From NCBI GenBank assembly GCA_039029315.1, contig JBCCGK010000027.1, positions 51,200 through 115,199 on the forward strand: a DNA stretch of 64,000 nt. The letters are read 5' to 3'. Of the stretch, positions 18,611 through 27,248 are shown piece after piece. The position numbers and the translations under genes are program-made. The DNA comes from JBCCCJ01 sp039029315. Its GTDB lineage: Bacteria > Bacteroidota > Bacteroidia > J057. Numbering within the stretch: the first letter of the stretch is position 1; every line of letters starts with the position of its first letter. Below the pieces are notes generated by a model. The model did not search any database. It had not been told where the DNA came from and worked only from the letters and a program-made list of their open reading frames with translations.

Positions 18611-19177
18611 TTATTCTGATTCCATAAGCCTAAATCGATGAATTTCTTCATATTCAGGCCCTTGTGGAGACAGTTGTGATTCCCATAAAATGAGTTGATC
18701 GACTTCAAGCCTTGGGAGCCCTTGTGGAGGAAAGGTGAGCATCTCTGTCTGCTGAAAGTTTCGGAGTCTTGCAAGCGTAATATGGGGAATAGGACTCTTT
18801 CGGAATTGTTGCTCAGGACGAATCTGGAGAAATAACTCATGTAACCGAATGGCCATCTCTCGGAACATAGGATGTTTTTGATATCGCGCCCAAATCATCC
18901 TGGCTTCCTGACCAGGCGGAGCAAAACTGTACTTGTCGAAGGTCAATGAAAAAGAAGAGCGCCCTTTTACCCCCAAATAGATTAAATTCAGCAAATTATC
19001 GACGATTTCGCCAGGGATTTCTCCAAAAAAGTACATAGTGATATGCAAGAGATCTTCCTGCACCCATTTGACGCCCGACAGATCATCATGCGCATATCTG
19101 AAGTCATGTAGAGGATACAAAATCTCCGATGGGAGGGGGATTCCCAAAAAAAGTCTTCGTTGAGGAGAAACAGTCAT
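18611..19177 (-). CDS. thpR: RNA 2',3'-cyclic phosphodiesterase (ThpR/LigT family)
   Basis: The 188-aa product has the two HxTx motifs of the 2H phosphoesterase fold: HITMYFFG near residue 50 and HITLARLR near residue 130. It also has RLFLGIPLP at the N-terminus. ThpR enzymes hydrolyse 2',3'-cyclic phosphate ends on RNA to 2'-phosphates and act in the cytoplasm. Length matches the family. The frame is open upstream to 19309, but the ATG at 19177 (MTVSPQRRLF) fits the family N-terminus and avoids overlapping the divergent hydrolase gene, whose start lies 44 bp away. A shared divergent promoter region is likely. Physiological role is poorly known in the family. Confidence 0.88.
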   Translation of the reverse strand: MTVSPQRRLFLGIPLPSEILYPLHDFRYAHDDLSGVKWVQEDLLHITMYFFGEIPGEIVDNLLNLIYLGVKGRSSFSLTFDKYSFAPPGQEARMIWARYQKHPMFREMAIRLHELFLQIRPEQQFRKSPIPHITLARLRNFQQTEMLTFPPQGLPRLEVDQLILWESQLSPQGPEYEEIHRFRLMESE

Positions 19178-19221
19178 GGTCTGAAATTCGTTTATGTGGA
19201 AAGAACGCAGATTTCTATTAG

Positions 19222-20124
19222 ATGAACAAACTCTTACGCTACGTGCTTTACATCCTCGGTGGACTGATTTTACTCCTTTACCTGGTTTTCCGATTCGGAA
19301 TGGGCGCAATCACTGGAATGTCCAGCTCTGAAGAAAAGATTGAGGAATCATTTGCCAATGCGATCAATCGGCCAAGCTTCAAGACCTATGAAGTGGAGGG
19401 AATAGAGATGCATTATGCAGATATGGGAGTAGATACCTTACCAACGATTGTATTTGTTCATGGCTCTCCTGGCTCCTGGGATGCCTATATGTCATACTTT
19501 GCAGATAGTAGTCTCGCTGGAGAATTTCGCATGATCTCCGTGGACAGAGTTGGCTATGGCAAATCCTCCAAAGGACAAGCCGAATCCTCGCTTTTGAAAC
19601 AAGGCCAACTGATCCGGCCCTTGCTGGATCTTGTGCCAGAAGGAGTACCCGTGATTCTGGTCGGACATTCATTTGGCGGTCCGGTCATCTATCGAATGGG
19701 GATGGAATATCCCAAGCAAATTGATGCCTTATTGGTGCTGGCAGGCTTGGCAGATCCCGAACACGAGAGTCGTGTGTGGATTCAGCGCCCTTTTCGAAGC
19801 AGATGGCTACGTTGGTTGCTCCCGCCAGATCTGGATGTCTCCAATCGAGAGATTGTGCCCCTGAAAGAAGAATTGGCAATGATTGAGGCACAATCCTTTT
19901 GGGATCAGATACAAATGCCCACCACCATCATCCAGGGGGCCAAAGATATGCTGGTCAGCGTCCCACATGCCGAATTTGCAGAACAGCGCCTGGCGCATAT
20001 TCCAGCAACCCATATTCGGCTGCCCGAAGAAAATCACTTCATAGTCTGGACCCAACACGACTTGGTATGCGCGCAGATTCACGATCTGTTGGCTCAAATT
20101 CGAGAATCGTCTGAGGAGCGTTAG
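19222..20124 (+). CDS. Membrane-anchored alpha/beta-fold hydrolase
   Basis: The 300-aa product begins with a transmembrane helix (about 5-26), then an alpha/beta hydrolase domain. Visible features are the oxyanion strand VFVHGSPGSW, the nucleophile elbow GHSFGGP (Ser near 153), a candidate Asp in QGAKDMLVS and the catalytic His in EENHFIVW. Together they make a complete triad. No lid that would define substrate class was recognised, so esterase, lipase or haloperoxidase-like activity all remain possible. The domain should face the periplasm if the helix acts as a signal anchor. Divergent from thpR. Confidence 0.8.
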   Translation: MNKLLRYVLYILGGLILLLYLVFRFGMGAITGMSSSEEKIEESFANAINRPSFKTYEVEGIEMHYADMGVDTLPTIVFVHGSPGSWDAYMSYFADSSLAGEFRMISVDRVGYGKSSKGQAESSLLKQGQLIRPLLDLVPEGVPVILVGHSFGGPVIYRMGMEYPKQIDALLVLAGLADPEHESRVWIQRPFRSRWLRWLLPPDLDVSNREIVPLKEELAMIEAQSFWDQIQMPTTIIQGAKDMLVSVPHAEFAEQRLAHIPATHIRLPEENHFIVWTQHDLVCAQIHDLLAQIRESSEER

Positions 20125-20229
20125 AGATGGATGTAATTTTGTGTAAAAACTCGAATTTTTTACCTTGTGTAATTTTCTGATCTTGTTGACTGCTGAGAGA
20201 TGGGGATCTCTGAGCTTAGTCATCAGAAT

Positions 20230-21957
20230 ATGAATCTTAAAGGAAATACACTTCTTCACATCCGACTCTTGTTGTTCATTCTGCTGGGAACGGGAATTCT
20301 TCATTTGCCGGCCCAAACTTTCAAAACATTTTATCATAGCAAAGCCTTTCTGGATGCTCCGGTCTTTACGGTGAATAAACTGATCCGTGTGCCTGGGACT
20401 CTGGAAGTGGCATTTGCTGGAGAACTGAAAACACCAGCACCTGCTTATTCTACGTATGGATATGTCCTTCATGCAGATCAGAATGGGGAAGTAGTGGATA
20501 TGCATGCTCAGAAAACCAATTTCCCTAATGGTCTGAATGGAATACGAACCACGGGTCTGACGATGGATAAACTTCATCGATACTATCTGGCAGGTGCCAG
20601 TGTCCAAAATCTTTCGCAGAACTCATTCGCTGCGGAAAGAACATTAAGCTCGATTCAACCAGATGGCAAACTCAATTGGAGTACCATGCAGGGGTTTTAC
20701 AACTTTGATGCAGTAGCGTATGATCCCGTTGACAATAAATTGCTGACCATCTCTGGCCCTGGCGATATCCTGACGCCGCCAGATCTGGTGATCCAGAAGT
20801 TTGCTACCAACGGTTCTCTCTTCAGTGGAATAAGGATCTCAACCAAAACCGCAGATCAGCCTGTCGGACTGAAGGTGATTCCGGGAGGAGAAGGATATAT
20901 AGCCATAGGAATACAAGATACAGCCACGGAAAAACGTCCCATTGTTGTGAAGTTGGATGCTGACTTGAACATCCTCTGGTCATATGCATATCAGGTGAAC
21001 GGGGTGGAATGGGAGCTTAAGGATCTGGACATATTGCCAAATGGTCCCATAGGAATTTCGGGTTCAGTATTTTCTGCAAAGACGAATTCCTGGCATCCAG
21101 TATTGATGACCATTCATATCGACAATGGTGAACCTATTTCTTATCATGAATATTCAATACAAGGGGCACAGGAGGCAAAGGGCTATGGATTGGCTGCCTG
21201 GTTCGATCCTGATGAACCCGGCATCCGTGGATGGTTGTTGGCCGGAGCCTGGTCAGAAGGAAGTATGTCGACGACAAACCGCAGAGCCTTCGCCATGAAA
21301 GTCAAGGACAATGGCAAGCCAGTGTGGACGAGCAGTTATAGTAATTTTCCTGTGACAGAATATGATCAGGACGAATTGGCCAAAGACATCATTTACTTTC
21401 CGATATCTCAGCAATTTTCTGTGGTAGGCGAGTATTCCCGCTATGAACATGGAGATCTGGATAGACGAATGATTTTTCTAGTGAAAGCAGGTATAGATCA
21501 GGGAAATATTGGGACAGAGCCATTCATGTGTTATGCACCGATGACCTCATATGTTTCCTCCAACTCAATTACTCACACGGCTATCGGGACATCAGTGCCC
21601 GTTGGTCCTGCCCAATCATTTAGTTACACCATGGAATCTCTCTACCCGGTATGGAATTATTGCGCCTATATTCCGGGACCCAAATCTCATCCAAAATCGA
21701 CCCAGTCTCCATCCTCATTTATTGAGCACATACAACAATCAACAAGTTTGGAGCTGCTCATTACGCTTCCAAGACCATCGGAAGGAGCCGAGGCAGAGAT
21801 ATTCGATTTGACGGGACGGGTAGTCAGGAAACTCTCTATTGCTCCCGGCACGCATACCCTGGCAATTCCTCAGAATGGACTCTCCTCGGGTGTGTATCTG
21901 CTTCGATTAAGACAAGGAAAGGATTGGTCGCACAGTGAGAAAATCTGGATCAGGTAA
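20230..21957 (+). CDS. Secreted beta-propeller-like protein with type IX sorting domain
   Basis: From the ATG at 20230 (MNLKGNTLLHIRLLLFILL) the protein is 575 residues with a clear signal peptide; the earlier in-frame ATG at 20200 would bury it. The body has repeated strands of the WSYAYQ-VKLDADLNILW type, separated by roughly 50-60 residues and typical of propeller blades. Similar strands occur at the N-terminus of the RHS protein at the left edge. The last 75 residues form a Por-type sorting domain (IFDLTGRVVRKL, LSSGVYLLRLRQG, SEKIWIR). It is therefore probably exported by the type IX system to the cell surface. No enzyme motif was found. A bidirectional terminator follows. Confidence 0.75.
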   Translation: MNLKGNTLLHIRLLLFILLGTGILHLPAQTFKTFYHSKAFLDAPVFTVNKLIRVPGTLEVAFAGELKTPAPAYSTYGYVLHADQNGEVVDMHAQKTNFPNGLNGIRTTGLTMDKLHRYYLAGASVQNLSQNSFAAERTLSSIQPDGKLNWSTMQGFYNFDAVAYDPVDNKLLTISGPGDILTPPDLVIQKFATNGSLFSGIRISTKTADQPVGLKVIPGGEGYIAIGIQDTATEKRPIVVKLDADLNILWSYAYQVNGVEWELKDLDILPNGPIGISGSVFSAKTNSWHPVLMTIHIDNGEPISYHEYSIQGAQEAKGYGLAAWFDPDEPGIRGWLLAGAWSEGSMSTTNRRAFAMKVKDNGKPVWTSSYSNFPVTEYDQDELAKDIIYFPISQQFSVVGEYSRYEHGDLDRRMIFLVKAGIDQGNIGTEPFMCYAPMTSYVSSNSITHTAIGTSVPVGPAQSFSYTMESLYPVWNYCAYIPGPKSHPKSTQSPSSFIEHIQQSTSLELLITLPRPSEGAEAEIFDLTGRVVRKLSIAPGTHTLAIPQNGLSSGVYLLRLRQGKDWSHSEKIWIR

Positions 21958-21982
21958 TTGATTCATTCAGACTAAAACAATG

Positions 21983-22032
21983 AAAGACGCTTGGGATTGC
22001 CCTGATATAGGCTGAAATTCCCAAGCGTCTTT
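21983..22032. terminator. Bidirectional terminator between convergent genes
   Basis: A perfect 14-bp stem (AAAGACGCTTGGGA / TCCCAAGCGTCTTT) encloses a 22-nt loop. A/T runs flank both sides, between the stops of the T9SS cargo gene and the debranching-type enzyme. Confidence 0.8.
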
Positions 22033-22061
22033 GTATTTAGGGTGTAATTCTTGGCAGCTTC

Positions 22062-24098
22062 CTATATGTCCGTCGCCAGGATAGGATTCTTTCGGTCAAG
22101 GATTTTTTCCCTCATCCTGGAAGGTGTCAGATGGAAATCTGTAAACAATTGGTATTCCATTGATACCCTGAGCAATTCTGAGATGGTCCAGGCTTGTGCC
22201 CCACAGCCTCTTGGCGTATGCGGAGGTGCCCCATCGAAGATTTCAGCTGCAGAACCGAGTGTATGCTCCTGGAAGTGGGGGAAATACTGCGTGAGAAGGC
22301 GTCGAGCCATGCGTTTTCCCCAGCTGCCCTTCACATAGATCAGCGCGTCAATATAGGGACCAATGAGCCATCCCCAGACTGTCCCTTGATGGTATGCTCC
22401 ATCACGCTGAAAGACATCTCCACCATATATGTCTTGATAAGCAGGATCCGAGGGGGCCAGACTGCGAAGGCCACGAGGAGTCAGCAGAGATTCTTCAACT
22501 GTATGGAGAATCAAGCTCCCTTGCACAGGATCGAGCAGTGGGAAGGGAAGAGATAAGGCGAATATTTGATTGGGGCGAATGGCAGCATCCTTGAACGAAC
22601 CGTTGACACAATCATAAAGACAATTCGTTTCTTCGTTCCAAAACACCTCCAAAAATCTTGTCTGAATCTTATCTGCTCGAATCTGATGCACTTCCGCTTC
22701 TGTGTCCAGCCCAAGAAGTTCGTGAAAGTGTGCAAAGATTCGCCATGCATTGTACCAAAGCGCATTGACCTCTACCGGTTTTCCTATTCGGGGGGTTACC
22801 ACCCAATCATCTGCTTTGGCATCCATCCACGTAAGCTGCACTCCTTCTTCTCCGCCTTGAAGCAGACCATCTTCTGCCGTCTGAATATTGTAGCGTGTTC
22901 CTTCATCATGCCAATGAAGGATGTCGTGCATGACAGGAAGAAGCGTTTTGGCAAGAAAAGCCTCATCCCCGCTAGCTAGCATGTATTTGTATGCTGCAAT
23001 GAAGAACCAGAGGGTTGCATCAATATTGTTGTAGAGCGGAGGTTCGCCTCTGTCAGGAAACCGATTGGGGAGCATGCCCTCAGATACATGCAGGGCAAAG
23101 GCCTGCAAGATTGATTTGGCCTCCTGATGTTTTCCCCTGGCCAAACAAATGCCAGGCAAGGCTATCATACTATCTCGGCCCCAATCCGAAAACCAGGGGT
23201 AGCCAGCAATGATTGAGTGTAGATCTTTGCCCCGACGAACCAAAAACTGGTCTGCCGAAAGGGTCAGATGTCGAAGAAGTGGATGATTCTGTGAGGTCTC
23301 ACGGATAAGGCCCAACCTGCGCTGCTTTTCTTGCTCAAACAATTGCCAGGCATCACGCCCTGTTGGATTATCAGTGGAGAGAATCATGCCGAACTTCTGG
23401 CCCGCATGAAGGGGGACATACAATTTGCCTGGTGAGTACAAGTCTTCGTACGCATCCATTCCTCTATGTAGTTCCTCCTGATATTCAAAATTGAAATACC
23501 AGTCTGCCTGTGGAGCATAGGAGGAAGAGGGAGCAGAGATGAACACTTCAGGTTGATCCTCATAATATTTCATTCTCAGGATTCCTTCCTCAAAAAAGGC
23601 GAGTTGTTGAACCTGATCATTGGCTGAGCTGAGGTAATGGAAATCCCTGAATGCGCCCTGAGGAACCAGTTCAAGGGTGAAGTCTTCCGGCGCTTCCTCT
23701 ACTTCAAATAATATAAGAGTAGTATTTTCTTCATGTAGTGCTGCGATTGTTTTAGTCAAGGTGATTCCATTGACCTGATACCGGAAAGTAGGAAATAAAT
23801 CCTTTTCAAATGACTGTTGAAAAATATAACCGTTTGGATAAACGGCTCCTTGATATTTGTTGGAACTAAGTTCGTATCGATGTCCACCAAGTATCAGGGT
23901 TTCTTCAAACTTGGACAGGAGAACAACTCGATTCACAGGAGGAGCAAGTGCAGCGACCAATAAGCCATGATATCGTCGTGTATTAGCGCCGATAACGGTG
24001 GAGCTGGCATATCCACCCAGACCGTTGGTTTCTAACCACTCATACCGAATTGCTTGGCTGAATCGGTTGAGTTTTTTTCTGCAAATGGAAATAGGCAT
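22062..24098 (-). CDS. Glycogen debranching enzyme-type amylo-alpha-1,6-glucosidase
   Basis: The 678-aa product matches bacterial/archaeal GDE-type debranching enzymes. The N-terminal domain has EWLETNGLGGYASSTV and NTRRYHGLLVA. The C-terminal (alpha/alpha)6 barrel (about 280-665) has GYPWFSDWGRDSMIALPG, LPNRFPDRGEPPLYNNIDATLWF and GTVWGWLIGPYIDA. The acidic residues in DWGRD and in the YNNIDATLW region match positions conserved in GH133-like enzymes. It would release alpha-1,6-linked glucose from glycogen or limit dextrins in the cytoplasm; no signal peptide is present. The ATG at 24098 is chosen over a TTG nine bases upstream. No other glycogen genes are adjacent. Confidence 0.87.
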   Translation of the reverse strand: MPISICRKKLNRFSQAIRYEWLETNGLGGYASSTVIGANTRRYHGLLVAALAPPVNRVVLLSKFEETLILGGHRYELSSNKYQGAVYPNGYIFQQSFEKDLFPTFRYQVNGITLTKTIAALHEENTTLILFEVEEAPEDFTLELVPQGAFRDFHYLSSANDQVQQLAFFEEGILRMKYYEDQPEVFISAPSSSYAPQADWYFNFEYQEELHRGMDAYEDLYSPGKLYVPLHAGQKFGMILSTDNPTGRDAWQLFEQEKQRRLGLIRETSQNHPLLRHLTLSADQFLVRRGKDLHSIIAGYPWFSDWGRDSMIALPGICLARGKHQEAKSILQAFALHVSEGMLPNRFPDRGEPPLYNNIDATLWFFIAAYKYMLASGDEAFLAKTLLPVMHDILHWHDEGTRYNIQTAEDGLLQGGEEGVQLTWMDAKADDWVVTPRIGKPVEVNALWYNAWRIFAHFHELLGLDTEAEVHQIRADKIQTRFLEVFWNEETNCLYDCVNGSFKDAAIRPNQIFALSLPFPLLDPVQGSLILHTVEESLLTPRGLRSLAPSDPAYQDIYGGDVFQRDGAYHQGTVWGWLIGPYIDALIYVKGSWGKRMARRLLTQYFPHFQEHTLGSAAEIFDGAPPHTPRGCGAQAWTISELLRVSMEYQLFTDFHLTPSRMREKILDRKNPILATDI

Positions 24099-24107
24099 AA
24101 ATGGCAA

Positions 24108-24591
24108 ATAGGATTTAGTAGTAAAAGGCTAACAGTCAGATCATGAGTAGGGTAGTCTTTAGGTGGATGCTAATAGAAAGGTAAACAGCGTAGAATTACA
24201 TCAATGAATTTGGTAATGGACATCAGAGAGTTTTGTTCGATTGACTATCGAGTATTCCCAAATCACTATATTAGACAGTACGCATTACAAAAGTCTATCC
24301 TTTTGTTCGCTTTGTTGATATAGGTTTGTTGAGAAATCTTACAAAACTTCATTTTTGGATAATTTGACTATTGAAGTTTTTGGCACAAAACAGATTGTCT
24401 GTTTCATATACGTCAGCCGATGAAACATACGTGCCAACTGCCTCCGGGCTTGGTGGAAAAAACCAGTTTTCAATAGAAATTTTTCGCAAAAAATACATCT
24501 TCCGATTTTCTCACAAAAATCTTGACAATTCATGCAAATATATTACATCCGAGGGGGTGAATAATCTGAATATTGGGAGGGGAAGGAAATA
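24108..24591. other. 484-bp intergenic region with candidate structured RNA
   Basis: No convincing ORF. AT-rich at both ends, with a more GC-rich structured core at 24368-24476 described separately. It separates two minus-strand genes, so part of it must carry the promoter of the debranching enzyme gene. Confidence 0.5.
24343..24476 (+). ncRNA. Candidate structured RNA (three-way-junction-like fold)
   Basis: A closing stem CTATTGAA (24368-24375) / TTCAATAG (24469-24476) encloses a second stem GGCAC (24382-24386) / GTGCC (24431-24435). Inside are two hairpins: CAGA-TTG-TCTG (24391-24400 region) and GTTTCAT / ATGAAAC (24401-24407 and 24420-24426). Upstream, AAAACTTC (24343-24350) can pair with GAAGTTTT (24373-24380), competing with the closing stem. 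A TAGGTTTG box at 24321-24328 matches the Bacteroidota -7 element on the plus strand. The strand is not certain because the folds also exist on the minus strand, where the element would be in the debranching-enzyme leader. It matches no riboswitch I recognise. Confidence 0.35.
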
Positions 24592-25782
24592 TTAACTCGG
24601 CATTCTGTTCAAGGAATGATAGACCTCCCAATAAGGAACAGAGAATCTCTGATGGTCCTGATTGCTCAAAATAATCACGGTACGCTCTGCTTGAAGATCC
24701 CGGATCAGGCAGGTGCGAAAACCTCTCCACCATCCGAAATGGTATACCAGGTCTGGAATGTCTCTTCGCATCCTCCATCCAAATCCATAGTGATTGTTGC
24801 GTCTCTTACTGGAACTGCTTGGTTGATAGGCGTACAGGAGAGTACTGCTGGAGACCAGCCTCTCATGATACAAGGCATCATCAAATTTTAGGAGATCCCG
24901 AGCACTGGCATAAATCCCTTTGTCCCCAAAGACCCCATCTACATAATCTCCTCCGGCATCACGATTGCGTCTTCGTATTCGTTTGTATCCAGTGACGATA
25001 TGTGGAATCTTCCTTCGTTGGATATGCGTGGCTACATAGGATTCCTGCATGTCAAGCGGCTCAAAGATGCGGTGCTGGATGAATTCAGCAAAGGGCTGAT
25101 GCGTGATTCGCTCGATGATCAATCCAAGCACTGCATAATTGGTATTGATGTACAGATAGCGACTTCCAGGTTCGAACCAGAGTTTTGGTTGATGGGCAAT
25201 GAGAAGATTGAGCATGTCTTCATTACTCATGACTTTCTTTTTATCCCAATACTGATCCCCCAATCCCATATAGCGGCATAAACCTGATCTGTGGGTAAGC
25301 AAATGTCGGATGGTAATGTCGGGATAGGGAAACTCCGGGATATGCTGAACTACCGGATCATCGAACAACAGAGAGCCTTCTTCATACAGCATCAGGATCG
25401 CTGTGGATGTGAAAATCTTGGAAACAGAAGCCAATTGGAAGACCGAGCCAAGATGTAGGCTGTCTTTTTTCTTAAAGTTGGCATATCCATAGGCACCGGC
25501 ATGACGAATACTTCCCTGCTCTGCCACAAGAACTACTCCGTTGAATCCTTGCTTTTCTTGAGCCCGAAGGAAAAAATCATCCAAATATGGATCAATATAG
25601 GCTTGATTTCGTTCAGAAGAAGTGGAGGGTTGTTCTGCAAAAATATCTGCAAAACTCAGGGAGGTCGCCGAGATAGACAGGCGTTCTGCTTGCAGCCGGA
25701 AAGGGTGGTGGCTGCAGGAAACTGGCAATAGGCAAATCATGCCAAGTAAGAGAACGCGTTGTAAAATTCGGGCCGTATTCAT
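24592..25782 (-). CDS. Lipoprotein serine hydrolase of the class C beta-lactamase / DD-peptidase family
   Basis: 396 residues from the ATG at 25782. The start MNTARILQRVLLLGMICLLPVSC gives a lipobox (PVSC), so the product is probably lipid-anchored in the envelope. The catalytic domain shows SVSK (the SxxK nucleophile motif), YINTNYAVLG at the YxN position, and HFGWWRG replacing the usual KTG-type motif as in many members of this family. These enzymes act on D-peptides or small esters; the substrate cannot be told from sequence. A second relative lies at 62072-63712. The frame extends to 25821 without an obvious signal peptide, so the internal ATG is preferred. Divergent from the GNAT gene. 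Confidence 0.82.
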   Translation of the reverse strand: MNTARILQRVLLLGMICLLPVSCSHHPFRLQAERLSISATSLSFADIFAEQPSTSSERNQAYIDPYLDDFFLRAQEKQGFNGVVLVAEQGSIRHAGAYGYANFKKKDSLHLGSVFQLASVSKIFTSTAILMLYEEGSLLFDDPVVQHIPEFPYPDITIRHLLTHRSGLCRYMGLGDQYWDKKKVMSNEDMLNLLIAHQPKLWFEPGSRYLYINTNYAVLGLIIERITHQPFAEFIQHRIFEPLDMQESYVATHIQRRKIPHIVTGYKRIRRRNRDAGGDYVDGVFGDKGIYASARDLLKFDDALYHERLVSSSTLLYAYQPSSSSKRRNNHYGFGWRMRRDIPDLVYHFGWWRGFRTCLIRDLQAERTVIILSNQDHQRFSVPYWEVYHSLNRMPS

Positions 25783-25888
25783 GTCGGAACGTCTTCCGAA
25801 AAAATGAGTTTCTATAGGCAAAATAGCGCTTTTTTCGCTAATTATAAAGGGAACGATGGATAAATTGCATAAATTGTTAACTGCGTAA

Positions 25889-26404
25889 ATGGCTAATTTT
25901 ACCCTTCACAGTCCACGTCTCCACCTTCCAGTTGTAGCCTCATCAGATGCAGCCTTCCTTCATCAGTGTTTCACCGATCCCTTTGTGCGAAAATATCTTT
26001 GGGATGATACAATCATCGAAAGATCATTGACACATGACATCATTGAGCAAAATGCGGTCCAGTTTGACAAAGAACGCTGCGGTTTGTGGAAAGTCGTCCA
26101 TGCCATGGATAGGGTGACAATGGGCATTGTAGGATTGTGGTACTTTTTTGAAGAAGCGCAACCTCAACTGATTTATGCCTTGTTTGAACGCTTTTGTGGA
26201 CAAGGATTTGCCACAGAGGCTGCGAAGCGGATTGTTCAATATGCGTTCGATGAATTGGAATTTGCCTATCTGGATGCAGCATGTGATGCGCCTCATCTGA
26301 ATTCTCAGAAGGTGGCAGAGCGGTTGGGGATGGACAAGCGACTGGAAACGGAGGTGGAGGGGAAAGCGACAGTGTTTTTTCGCTTGAACAGATCGTCTGT
26401 GTGA
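25889..26404 (+). CDS. GNAT family N-acetyltransferase (RimJ/RimL-like)
   Basis: 171 residues with the layout of RimJ/RimL-type acetyltransferases: TLHSPRLHLPVV at the start, GIVGLWYF as the central strand, an acetyl-CoA loop-like GQGFATEAAKRIVQYAF, then CDAPHLNSQKVAERLGM, where the Asn/Ser-Gln-Lys-Val segment is typical. It would transfer acetyl groups from acetyl-CoA to an amine on a protein or small molecule; the target is unknown. A terminator hairpin follows. The gene stands alone, divergent from the lipoprotein serine hydrolase. Confidence 0.88.
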   Translation: MANFTLHSPRLHLPVVASSDAAFLHQCFTDPFVRKYLWDDTIIERSLTHDIIEQNAVQFDKERCGLWKVVHAMDRVTMGIVGLWYFFEEAQPQLIYALFERFCGQGFATEAAKRIVQYAFDELEFAYLDAACDAPHLNSQKVAERLGMDKRLETEVEGKATVFFRLNRSSV

Positions 26405-26417
26405 CAAGACGAAAAAT

Positions 26418-26468
26418 TCCCTGGGTTTATCTTTGACACAAGTCCAAAGAAAACCCAGGGAGAATTAT
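26418..26468 (+). terminator. Terminator after the GNAT gene
   Basis: An 11-bp stem TCCCTGGGTTT / AAACCCAGGGA (26418-26428, 26451-26461) with an inner TCTTTG / CAAAGA extension, followed by a T-rich stretch, lies 14 bp after the stop codon. Confidence 0.75.
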
Positions 26469-26563
26469 TTGATGTTTACCGGATGAAGCTCTATGAGCGA
26501 TAGGGTTGAGGGCTGCTGAGAGACACATGGGTTGCTCTCTTGCATGAATTGGTCCTGCTGCTC

Positions 26564-27061
26564 TTAACGAGTGATTTCATCTACAGATGTGTCATCAGGA
26601 ACAACAATGGGACGCTTGACTTCGCTCGCACCGGTTGTTCTGTCTGCTACATCGTCAGGATCAATGATGGGACGCTTAACTTCGCTCGCACCGGTTGTTC
26701 TGTCTGCTACATCGTCAGGATCAATGATGGGACGTTTGGGTTCTTTGGCCATAGCCAGGGTTGTCGCAACTCTGCTATGTTCAATACTGCCTTCCTTGAC
26801 AACTATTTCAATGTCAGCATCATTGTCAGGCTCAACACCCATGGGCTCAAGACTGAAATCGTGGTTGACAGGATCAGGCTGTCCAGGTTGAGAAATTTCA
26901 ACCAGAAGGACAATTTCATATACGCCCTGGCCATTTACCTCTGTTGGAACCACATGCCCACTATTGAAATAGATATTTTCTCCATTCCAGGTCGTGGTTG
27001 CAGAAAAGTGATACTGGCTCGAGACCGTCGTTACTTGAAAGGTTAGGTTTGAAAGAGGCAT
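26564..27061 (-). CDS. Small acidic protein with C-terminal 20-residue tandem repeats
   Basis: The 165-residue product has no signal peptide or membrane helix. Residues 1-70 look like a beta-sandwich (FQVTTVSSQYHFSATTTWNG, GVYEIVLLVEIS). The C-terminal third is a disordered acidic tail with two full and one partial copy of a 20-residue unit of the form KRPIIDPDD-VADRTTGASE. The corresponding DNA repeat has a 60-bp period (26611-26730) and its copies are almost identical, so the array is recent or kept homogeneous. A perfect 12-bp dyad lies just upstream of the start. The family is not recognised. The proline/aspartate tail may mediate binding, but that is a guess. Confidence 0.65.
   Translation of the reverse strand: MPLSNLTFQVTTVSSQYHFSATTTWNGENIYFNSGHVVPTEVNGQGVYEIVLLVEISQPGQPDPVNHDFSLEPMGVEPDNDADIEIVVKEGSIEHSRVATTLAMAKEPKRPIIDPDDVADRTTGASEVKRPIIDPDDVADRTTGASEVKRPIVVPDDTSVDEITR
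26591..26730. repeat. 60-bp coding tandem repeat
   Basis: Two near-identical 60-bp units (26611-26670, 26671-26730) differ at one base, and a partial diverged unit precedes them (26591-26610). They encode the 20-residue repeats of the minus-strand acidic protein. Unit number could vary by replication slippage. Confidence 0.85.
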
Positions 27062-27105
27062 AATGATAGTTTGAAGGTTTCAAGTAAAAAATATATGTTT
27101 CATGG

Positions 27106-27141
27106 TTGTCATATAGTACAACTGACTATATGACAAATGTA
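27106..27141 (-). promoter_or_regulatory. Perfect dyad overlapping a predicted -7 box (putative operator)
   Basis: TTGTCATATAGT (27106-27117) and ACTATATGACAA (27125-27136) form a perfect 12-bp inverted repeat with a 7-nt spacer. On the minus strand TACATTTG (27134-27141) fits the Bacteroidota -7 consensus TAnnTTTG and overlaps the dyad. The acidic repeat-protein gene starts 45 bp further on. No good -33 element was found. The layout suggests repression by a dimeric regulator; an RNA hairpin at the 5' end of the transcript is the alternative. Confidence 0.45.
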
Positions 27142-27248
27142 CATGCCAAGGATAAATCTTGTATCAGCTAATCCATGAATTTTTTTTGCCCAAAAATCCC
27201 TATTTATGTGTAGAAAAAATCCAGAAATTTATTGTATGGAAGATCATG

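Noticed and set aside
26591..26730. Possible CRISPR-like direct repeats
   Set aside because: The 60-bp units are contiguous without spacers and lie in frame within a protein gene.
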